Assembly: GCF_014839805.1 (NCBI RefSeq)
Contig: NC_051140.1
Span: 13,289,826 to 13,353,825, forward strand
From: Manduca sexta
Taxonomy: Eukaryota > Arthropoda > Insecta > Lepidoptera > Sphingidae
Reading direction: 5' to 3'
Length of the DNA stretch: 64,000 bases
The notes under the pieces were generated by a model. The model did no database searches and was not told where the DNA came from. It was given only the letters and a program-made list of their open reading frames with translations. Positions 15,866-25,000 of this stretch are shown here, in pieces. A program made the position numbers and the translations under genes. Positions within the stretch are counted from its first letter, which is position 1. Each line of letters starts with the position of its first letter.

Positions 15866-18800
15866 GTAATCATTTAAAGTTCTGTCCTTTGCTTTATAAC
15901 TTTTTTGAGTTCCATAGCATCTATGTCATCGATTTGATTTGCTTATTGTCACCAATTTATACGTTTAAATTAGCATCAAAAAAGCCTAAGAAATTCTCCT
16001 AACTATGTAATGATGAACTGTGAACATAAAATAACTCAAGAGGTATTGTTTTATAATACTTAATTTAAAACAGACCAATTTTCCAGTAAAGTACGTGGGA
16101 AAGAAGTATTGAGTTGAATTTCTTGATTTTTATGCATGATTTATTTTGCAGTAATCGTTGGCAGAGTACAGAAAACATACCGTGGCCGAGATTTTTACCA
16201 CGCTTACAAAGTCAAAATTCGGAATATTTTCAAAGTAAGATATTTTTAATAGTACAATAACTATTAATTCAGACATTTTTTTTTAAAACTTAATAATTTT
16301 TAGTAACACCTATGTTCTAAAATCGAGTATTTTTTGTAGGCTACACCAAAAGCGGCATTGGCTCTTAAATCTGGACGCTTACTAACACCATCGCAAGATT
16401 CCTTGTGTGGAGTCAGCTTACAACCGAGAGAGACCTATGTTATTACAGGTTAGTATACTTTAATGCATCAGATACATATTTTACAAACGAAAAGGACGTT
16501 TTTTCTTGATTGGTCCCTCAAATCAATATTTATATTTCCTATATGCGTAACACGACTAGTCAATAGGGCTGGCATTTAATTTAGACTAAGACTTATTTCT
16601 ACCTATATTTAATTAACTTAAATATAAGCATCTTACATTATTTCTTAAAAATCTACCGCTATTTTCAGAATTCTATTCTATTCATTTTGCAGAAAAGACA
16701 AAAGAAATAATCAACTCGTTACTTAATTTCCAGGACATGTGTCACGTTTAGAGGCTCACATCCATCTCTGTGACTACATCGCTAAATGGCGCGAGGTGAC
16801 GCCGCGACAGCGGAAAGGATTCAGACTTCTTTACAAACAGGGCTGCACTTGTAAGGTAAATCAATTATTTAAACTATACATAACCAATATCGGTATAGCT
16901 CACATTCTAAGGAGAAGACGTAGACAGCGTAAAGAAATTGTTTTCGTTACGTAAAGTTACAAGTCTGAGTCTAGCCGCAGACGACGGTCGCAGGCTGCAC
17001 TGCAGCACGCGGCTACGGTCGACGGCATTGTTGACTACAGACGTGACCTTTTCTATTCTGAGATAAACTGTAATCCGCACATGCCGCGGCTGCATGTCTT
17101 AGTCGTTTGCAAAGATATCCCTATTGCTTCAGATACATTAGCTTTGCAACAAAATTTAGGTAATGTGACATTTTGATAAAAATACATTTTATATGCAATA
17201 TTTTTAATTTTTACGCATTATTTTCCAATTCCATACTGACATTTAAACTAATAAGTCTATCGAAACAATGAAACCTATGAAGTATTTATTATTCCACGCA
17301 CTCTCGTATATCAGTTGATTATTCGATATACTTTCATTTTAGTACGTTCTATGGATAGTGTGAGCGTGTTGTGGTCCGCGTCACTAGTGGCGCTACGGTC
17401 AGCCGCAGCCGCACGCCGCGAACGTATGCTACAATGTTGCGTTGTTCTGAACTATCATCATAATAATTCATAAAAACCAGTGATATCGCTTGCCGCCAGC
17501 GGCATGCAGCTGCTGTCTGCGGTTCGCCTCGGACAAATCTGACTGATTGAGCATCATAATAATAACTAAAGTCATTGAGCAGTTTTTGACACAAGTCGTT
17601 CTAGTCTCATATCCGCAAACAACAGGACTAAAGTTAGGTTTTGTAGTTATTATTATCTTCTTAATAATATAATCATCCATTGTTATGCTTACGTAATAAG
17701 TCAGTTAGATTAAAATAGTGATAACTTCTTTAGGAATTAATATAACAACAATAGTTCACTAGAATTAAGACGTATTGTACTCATAAATTAGATGCTAATT
17801 AGCTCACCAACCCAACGCGTCTGACGTACTTAAATCAGCTTTTAAAAATACAAAACGGATGATTATAGACACAAATAATTATTTTTCATTAACAGATTTA
17901 TGGCAACAAATTTAATTAACCTACAAATGACATATTCTATTGAATAGTCTCGGTTTAACTACACATTCGACGACAACTAAATCACATTATGAAAATCGTG
18001 CAAGTTTGCTAATTGATGAGAAACGTGACAGGTGACAGGTTATCTGTTGTACCTATAGTGAGGGAACGTTGCTAAACAAAACTGCGTCATTGCGCCAAAT
18101 GCTTGGCTGCATTTTGAATAACTCATAGTCCCTCAATTATTACCCGATACGATACCTATACTTAGTCTGGCCATAAATACTGTTACACTTAATTATAAAA
18201 AAATATTACATTTGAATTTCGAATCTGTCATTTTTATACGATTGTTCATTGTGTTTTCTCATTTTGGCGCCAATACATTGTAAAATATTTTGCGATATTA
18301 AAATGGTGTGGGGTGATAAAGAGAACCGAATCGCTGTGATAGCATTACACAAAGTAGGTATGGAGCCAAATGCAATTTTTAAAACTCTCCATACACTTGG
18401 TATTAGTAAAATGTTTGTGTACCGGGCTATTAATAGGTACAATGAGACCTCCTCTGTTTGTGACAGAAAAGATCTGGCCGTCCACGTAGTGTTCGTACGA
18501 AAAAGGTGGTCAAAGCAGTAAGGGAAAGAATTCGAAGAAATCCTGTCCGAAAGCAAAAGATTTTATCTCGGGAAATGAAGATAGCACCTAGAACCATGTC
18601 GCGTATTTTAAAAGATGACTTAGGACTTGCAGCCTATAAGAGACGCACTGGCCATTTCTTAACTGATAATTTAAAGAAGAATAGGGTGGTAAAATCGAAA
18701 CAACTACTGAAGCGGTACGCAAAGGGAGGTCACAGAAAAATTTTGTTTACGGATGAGAAAATTTTTACAATTGAGCAACATTTTAACAAACAAAATGACC

Positions 18801-21226
18801 GTATTTATGCTCAAAGCTCTAAGGAAGCTTCCCAATTAGTCGACAGAGTGCAACGTGGACATTATCCGACTTCAGTGATGGTTTGGTGGGGTGTTAGCTA
18901 TGAAGGAGTGACTGAGCCATATTTTTGTGAAAAAGGTATCAAAACATCGGCACAAGTGTATCAAGATACCATTCTTGAGAAGGTAGTTAAGCCCCTTAAC
19001 ATCACCATGTTCAATAACCAAGTATGGTCCTTCCAGCAAGACTCGGCGCCGGGTCATAAAGCTCGGTCCACGCAGTCTTGGTTGGAATCGAACGTTTCGG
19101 ACTTCATCAGAGCTGAAGACTGGCCGTCGTCTAGTCCCGATCTTAATCCGCTGGATTATGATTTGTGGTCAGTTTTAGAGAGTACAGCTTGCTCTAAACG
19201 CCATGATAATTTGGAGTCCCTAAAACAATCTATACGATTGGCAGTGAAGAATTTTCCCATGGAAAGAGTGCGTGCTTCTATTGATAACTGGCCTCATCGT
19301 TTAAAGGACTGTATTGCAGCCAATGGAGACCACTTCGAATAAGCTTTTTATATTTTTAATTGTTTTATATTTATGTATTAAACTGACACACTGTAAAAGT
19401 AATAAATGTTATTTGCAGTTAACAATTTTCTTTTTTCTTTATTACAATATTTATGGCAAGACTAGGTATAGTATAATATCTGCTCCAACAGCCAGTAGCT
19501 ACGGTTGGAAAAATACATCGTTCGATGCGCAATTGTTCTTTATGTGAATAATTACGCATGCACTCTTTGTTGATTACGTGATTAAAATTACACTCCAAAA
19601 GTAGCAACAAAAATATAAAGATACTTGAATTCGAAAGTATTGTATATTTCCTTTAAAGTGATAAACTTGCGAAGATTACATCCAATCTAGTTATCTAAGT
19701 ACCTACTCTAACAGGAACTTTCCAACAATACACTTATATCCTCTTATCTGCCGCTAATGACTTGTTTTTATTGTAATCAATAATTGTTTTAATAACATCG
19801 TTATAATTTAATAACAACCATTTAATATGATAAACAATTAGCTATTAAGATATGCAAAGTACATCCAATCTTCTTTTTAAATGTCACTTGTGTTATTTCA
19901 CAGAAAAGTTCAGAGCGGAATTCTCATTTGTAAATACTGCATAATTTTAGCTTCTCAAATACGTTACACCAACACGCGATGTAGACTGTCGTTTAAGATT
20001 ATGTAAATATGAAGTTAATTAATATATATTTACATAATTAACGTGTCTTGTTTATAATTTGCATTAACAATCTCGGCCCAGATGTAAGAGGTAACTTGTA
20101 TGAGACACAAAGGTTCCATTTACGCATCAAAACTAGAATAACATTGACACGTGTGATGCCGTATGGTAACAGATATTCAAAAGTAAAGAGTATTAAATAA
20201 GTAAAATAACATTGCCTTAAAAGCGGCAATTTATATTTAGATCATAGAGGTACATGACATGTTTGCTTATTTTTTTATATAACACCCATTTTGGCCAAAC
20301 AAACTATGCTTAAGGAAAATGATTGTTCTTATTGTGCAAGACTAGAATTATTTTGTTATTGCTTTCAACGAAATAAAATTGAAATTGTATGTAAATTGTT
20401 ACAAAGAATATGAAAGGATTTATTCAGGGAATTTTAGCACGCAATACTTCTAGAAAATGTAACTCGTGTTTTTGGTGACGAAAGTAGAATTAGTTTCTTA
20501 ATTATTGGTAACTTTGCTTTGCTTTACAGCGTCAGTATTATTTCAACATAGTTGGTAAAAGTGAGTTCTTTGACAGGTTCATATGACACGGCGGCGCACC
20601 AAATCGCCCAACACGTGCGTGACGAACTACGACGAATGCTACGAGCGACACGGCGTCTGCCTGCACGACCGCGAGCGGCGCTGCCGCTGGACTAGGTGAC
20701 TCTATTATTATTTTATTCTATTGCGGTTAGCGGTATTGTCGTAGATTATAAATGAATTCAATCAGTTATTAAATAGAAACTGACAGTACTTGGTATTTTT
20801 AGTATTAGTGAATATTTTAAATTTTGACATTTCGATGGTACCCAAAAGAAATATCATAGATGTAAGAAGATTTCTAATGTCTATTACGTCCGTAGTGCTA
20901 AATATAAGACAATATTCTATCCCTTGGAATAACGTACGTACATCTCGAAACATGTTTACGTTACGCGTCGCGTTGTCGTTTCCAAAGGCTCGTCAGATTT
21001 GTATTTGCAGCTTGTAAAACAAGTTGTTCGTTTCGAATAACAATAAACACCTACTAATACTTGGGAACAATGCGAAACAGTTCGCTACTGTAAACACGAA
21101 GCACTTTGATGTTCTGTACTACCCTGTTGGCGTGAATCAGTAAGCATTGGTTTATGTTACAGGGCACCGGCGCTCACGAGATGTCTGCAATCGCAACAAT
21201 TCAACAGTACGATGACGATGACTTGA
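15754..21226 (+). CDS. Timp: TIMP, tissue inhibitor of metalloproteinases (complete, 6 coding exons, 202 aa)
   Basis: Coding exons are 15754-15865, 16152-16234, 16340-16448, 16734-16855, 20577-20695 and 21163-21226. Every intron is GT-AG, phases agree and the sum is 609 nt (202 residues plus TGA). Residues 1-20 are a signal peptide ending ADA. The mature protein begins CSC, the TIMP hallmark whose N-terminal Cys chelates the active-site zinc of matrix metalloproteinases. The N-terminal netrin-like domain shows C1, C3, C13, the LCGVSL and LCDYI motifs and GCTCK. The C-terminal domain carries five further Cys, giving 12 in all as in the family. However, the Cys usually found five residues after the CxC motif is absent and another appears later. 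Mature length of about 182 is normal. It should be secreted and inhibit MMP/ADAM proteases in the extracellular matrix. It is nested antisense in a synapsin intron. Confidence 0.93.
16152..16234 (+). CDS. Timp: TIMP coding exon 2
   Basis: Acceptor ttttgcag, donor AAA|gtaaga. It encodes VIVGRVQKTY and continues into VKIRNIFK, the first beta strands of the netrin-like domain. Enters with 2 nt of a split codon and leaves in phase 0. Confidence 0.9.
16340..16448 (+). CDS. Timp: TIMP coding exon 3
   Basis: Acceptor tttgtag, donor ACAG|gttagt. It contains the LCGVSL motif and YVITG, matching the AVCGVSL and YLIAG region of vertebrate TIMPs. Phase 0 in, phase 1 out. Confidence 0.9.
16734..16855 (+). 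CDS. Timp: TIMP coding exon 4
   Basis: Acceptor ttccag, donor AAG|gtaaat. It contains IHLCDYIAKW (the HITLCDFI motif of TIMPs) and ends in GCTCK at the hinge between the N- and C-terminal domains. The frame also stays open into the intron up to 16954, but that part is intron. Confidence 0.9.
18161..19466 (+). mobile_element. maT-type Tc1/mariner transposon (DD37D), one frameshift
   Basis: Terminal inverted repeats of about 27 bp begin CTTAGTCTGGCCATAAATA on the left (18161) and, on the opposite strand, CCTAGTCTTGCCATAAATA on the right (ending 19466). TA dinucleotides flank both ends (18159-18160, 19467-19468), the expected mariner target duplication. Length of 1306 bp is typical for the superfamily. 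The interior encodes one transposase. The ends are slightly diverged from each other, but the element looks fairly young. Confidence 0.92.
18303..19342 (+). pseudogene. maT/mariner transposase, broken by a single frameshift
   Basis: The first frame begins MVWGDKENRIAVIALHKVG at 18303 (N-terminal helix-turn-helix) and is correct to about 18470. The rest reads in another frame to the TAA at 19340-19342. One base appears to be missing in the A-run near 18466-18470, just before a GRPR-type hook (SGRPRSVR) between the DNA-binding and catalytic halves. The catalytic triad is visible: D in FTDEKIF, D in QQDSAPGH and D in NPLDYDLW. There are 37 residues between the second and third D, which defines the DD37D/maT clade. 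Likely inactive as it stands unless the indel is a sequence error. Confidence 0.9.
20577..20695 (+). CDS. Timp: TIMP coding exon 5 (C-terminal domain)
   Basis: Acceptor ctttgacag, donor TAG|gtgac. It encodes a Cys-rich stretch: NTCVTNYDECYERHGVCLHD and then RRCRW, resembling the C-terminal domain of TIMPs (PDEC and SCAWYRG motifs). Markedly more GC-rich than its flanks. Phase 0 in, phase 2 out. Confidence 0.85.
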
Positions 21227-21420
21227 ATCGCACCCGAACGCTAACACAAACATTAAAACGTACCTTTATGTATGTATCTCGTTACGTCCACACGAAAAAT
21301 TGCAATTTTATCACAATATCATATTTAATGGTGATCATTGAACGCGATGCAGCTGTCCGCTGATCTGTTATGTTAATCGATTGAACGTAGGCGTCGTAAT
21401 AAAGTTTTGTATTCAAAACT
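21163..21420 (+). CDS. Timp: TIMP exon 6, last coding exon with 3' UTR
   Basis: Acceptor atgttacag. It encodes RAPALTRCLQSQQFNSTMTM then T and stop, TGA at 21224-21226. The remaining bases are 3' UTR to a probable cleavage site shortly after the poly(A) signal. The 3' end lies only about 500 bases from the nearest synapsin exon on the other strand. Confidence 0.8.
21398..21403 (+). terminator. Timp: poly(A) signal AATAAA of TIMP
   Basis: A canonical AATAAA 172 bases after the TIMP stop codon, followed by a T/G-rich stretch (gttttgtattc). It ends the transcript before it reaches the antisense synapsin exon at 21923. Confidence 0.7.
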
Positions 21421-21922
21421 GTATGAATTGATGTGATAGACTGAATGAAAATGCAAATGGAAATTATAAACGAGACGAATTTACTTAATCTATTTGTTGT
21501 TTTGTGATTTTTCTTCTGGACGCTGCTACGTTGTTGTTTTGTCTATTAAGACAAATGTAAGTTTAACGTTATTTTGTATTATTTATTTTTAAGTTAATGA
21601 TTGTAAAATAACAAGTTATAGCGGTATTAAGCCTAAAATAAACAATTTATAAAACGTTGGTTTTTTACTACAACCTATTTCTAATCGCCTTAGGAAATAT
21701 ATACAGCAATGTCCCACTGCAGTGGATAAAAGAGTAAATTGTTACATTATGATACATTAATGAAGTAACATTAGAACTATTGCTATTAAATTTCTATAAT
21801 AACGTAACGGAAATCCCTCTTACCTATTTTAAAATATATTAATTGGTTTATTTTATTTACTTTATATTCCCCGTAAATCTAATTTATTACATGTTACGAC
21901 AAATAGAGCAAAATGCACTCAC

Positions 21923-22027
21923 CATGTCGGTGTGATTGTGGTAGTAGGTTTGTTCAATGAGCGGGAAGTTCTCCCTTCCGAGGCGCCGTTGTAATTGCAG
22001 GAGGTGGCCAAACACCCATGGTCGATC
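21923..22027 (-). CDS. Syn: synapsin exon, domain C, just before the TIMP-bearing intron
   Basis: Acceptor ctcacag, donor ATG|gtgagt. It encodes [17 protein letters not shown] and [17 protein letters not shown], matching DKPWVFAQM...LG...FPLI(D/E)QT(F/Y)YPNHKEM. The intron falls exactly after the Met of NH(T/K)(D/E)M. Confidence 0.94.
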
Positions 22028-25000
22028 CTGTGAGAAATATTTCGATAGCAAAAATATCACGACGAAAAACGAAATGTAGAGTTCGTTGCTATTCGATAAT
22101 TACAGGCGTTATTTATAAGTATAGAATCCGATTCTCAAAGTAAGTATGATGGATATTCTAATGGAGTATCATTAGGTAATTTTTATGTGGTAGAGTCAAA
22201 TTGTTGACATATTTCTCCATATGAGTGAGCCGGCTTGTTCAATGTCTACTACTACTACTATCTCACAAAAAATGACCTAAAATGAGAGATAGCTGTTGTT
22301 TTCTGCATGCTAAGTAAGATATTCGCAGATCCAAATAGGAGTTAGCATTATTTTACCTCCATTTTAATACTATCAGTGCATCCATATTACTTTTGAAATT
22401 ATTGTAGGTATTTCTAGGCAATGGAGACAATTTAACATTAGGCTTATATAATTAAAAAGGGACAGAAAAAAACATAATTGTGCGCCAATATTCAGCCAAT
22501 AAACTTTTCATGATATACAAAAAAATAATTATCGTTATTTCAGATACAGGTCACACAATGACTGCTTAGTATCAATAAGGTAACCTACAAACTAAAAATA
22601 TCAAATACCTGGAAGTGGTAGATCGAGTTGAGGCTGTTGATGGAAGGCACGCCGCCGAACTTGAGTCCAAGCAGAAGGGCGCGGTGGTCGGAGCCCGCGT
22701 CCCGCACATTTTGCCTCACCAACACGAACTCCGGTCTTCACGGAAAATAATGTAGAGCGATTTTCGTGTGTGGATTGGGGTACTACTTTTTTTTGTTGCA
22801 AATGTAACCATTCTAATGCCATGGAGACTTTTAGTATCTAGTATAAGGTGGTACACAATATCACATTTTTGTGGTTCTAATATTAAAGTCGAAGTTGGGA
22901 GGGAAGTGGGGGGTATACTATTTAATAAGTCTGTCCTCCTCGAGGAACTACTTAAATGTAATGTTGTATGATCAAACCTACTACTCATTATAAAAACTGT
23001 ATGTATATGGAAGAAAATAAAACAAGTAAATAGGCCCAATTTTGTCTGTAAATTAACAAGCATCTAAATTCTAAAATCACAGGATCTTTAAGGTCGAATT
23101 AATTTTGATGTTTGATTTGAGGAGCTATTTAAAACTTGAAAACTTGATTGAGGCCTTTTTAAATTAACATATGTTCAGATCTACTATTGAATTGAAAATA
23201 TCTATTATAATCATCGATTTATAAGATTATAATAGAATTGTCATAGAACAAAACGTTAAAGTTAAATTTATAATAATTTCTAAGAAAATAATTTGGTTAG
23301 AATTATTCATCAATTTACAGAGTTTAAGGACTTAAAGTCTTTATCAAACTTGACTTTGGTAACTAAATATAACAGACGCGAGTAAGGTAGCTAACTAAAA
23401 GTTTATGAGAATTTATAGAATACCAGCGGCCACGTTTAGTCCTAAAGTTGGCTAGTTCTCAAACTGCGATCGTTTGGAACTATAACAGATAGATTTGTAT
23501 TGTAATAACAACATTTACAAAATTCATAATGCTAGCGAAACATTGACTAGTCCTTCAGCCCGCAAGGCCCTGGCGTCATAGATTATGCATAAGTCATACC
23601 CTAATAGTATCAGGACTAGAGGTCCCGAGTCCCTAGTGAAAGATAGATAGCCTTTAACTACTAAATGTGTACAGGAGGTAAAACAGCTCAATATTGTTAT
23701 ATTAATTATTTAACGTAATTAAAACTTTAAATAGTAAAATCATAATTTGTTACTATCATAAAGCTGTGTGTACTCTAAAAAATATGTGTTTAAAGTTACC
23801 TGCAAATTTCATCTCTAAGTTTACAGTTTAAATAATAAATTTGATAGCAAAATACAACCCAAAATCAAAAATATAGCCTTATGTAAGGATGTAGTAAAAT
23901 TTTCAAAATCAAGCATCCGCCGTAGAAGGCAACCGCGAACCAGAGATGTAGGTAAATGTTGACACTCACTTGAAACAGCGGGTGACTTTAGTACCGCCGC
24001 GGTACACCGCCATGGACACGTTAGCGCCATCCGAATTGGCAGTCACGGACAGCTCCTGTGTCATATAACTAAGTTAATTTCTTCGGCACCTATACTAAAA
24101 TGATTATGGAACACATACAACATATTATTTATTAATTTAAATAGACTTGATGTTTTGGGAATTCTCTTAAGTCAACCTAAAATGACGTAAAGATATAAAG
24201 TTCTTAAATATTATTTTTACTATGGGCTATATCTGTGGATGGAGGGGGAGGTCAGTTTTATTTACTTCTACTAGCTGTCCCCCCGGCAGAAAATTCGTAC
24301 CTATGCCAATAATTTTGCCTCAATTTTGAAACTTGTACCGCAAACACACGTTGAGAGCCCACTGCTAGGGCAGAGTGCCAGGGATGTTTGTATTAAAATA
24401 ATAATTTAAATATCATCTTATTCAAACACCAGTCATATGTATACTAGGTAACTAGTGCAATCTACCAGGTTGTTAATTTTAAATAAGCAGACTGGTTCCG
24501 TGTATGTTATACTTTAGTTTGCAGAAGCCATCTTATGTTATTATTACTCGATTCCATCATGTATTCACAGGTCTGAAACGTGGCAAGGAAACATGATTAT
24601 GTTATTAAGATGTTAACTGGCTTAATATAAATTAATGCCGTAATCCCCGGGAATACCGAACGATCGCAAAATAACTGCGCCATTGCATATCGGAACACAT
24701 ACTCACGCCTTTCATCCCCGATTGGGTCGCCAGAGGCGCATCCTGATTCCTATCATTAGACACTATGTCATGTCGTATCATTGACTGACCTTAAACTCTG
24801 CTTGCTCAACGCGGATGTCCCACTCGCCCGGCAGCCGACGTCCTCGGAAGTACTTGGACCAGTCGGTGTTCTGATCGTCCACCACCAGTAAAGTGACGCA
24901 GCGGTCACGGTTGTACCCGCGTCCGACCGACGCCACTGATGTTACGCTCCCTACATGCATATATATTTTAACGAGATACTATTTATTAAGTACATAAACA

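Larger units (their letters stand above)
16856..20576 (+). other. TIMP intron 4, hosting a maT transposon
   Basis: A 3.7 kb intron. Apart from the transposon at 18161-19466 it has GC-richer patches at about 16975-17100 and 17370-17430, both with a ctacggtc core. They lack exon-like borders and I could not read a TIMP-like frame in them. Confidence 0.7.
22028..24789 (-). other. synapsin introns between domain C exons
   Basis: Three introns (22028-22608, 22736-23969, 24056-24789) with no other gene seen. At about 24275-24380 the actagctgtccccccggcaga text resembles the start of a decayed lepidopteran dispersed repeat. Confidence 0.6.

Noticed and set aside
16907..17095. Minus-strand frame and GC-rich patch in TIMP intron 4
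   Set aside because: No TIMP-like or other protein similarity and no exon borders in phase.
22601..22822. 73-codon minus-strand frame over the synapsin exon at 22609-22735
   Set aside because: Out of frame with the conserved synapsin reading, which is the real one.
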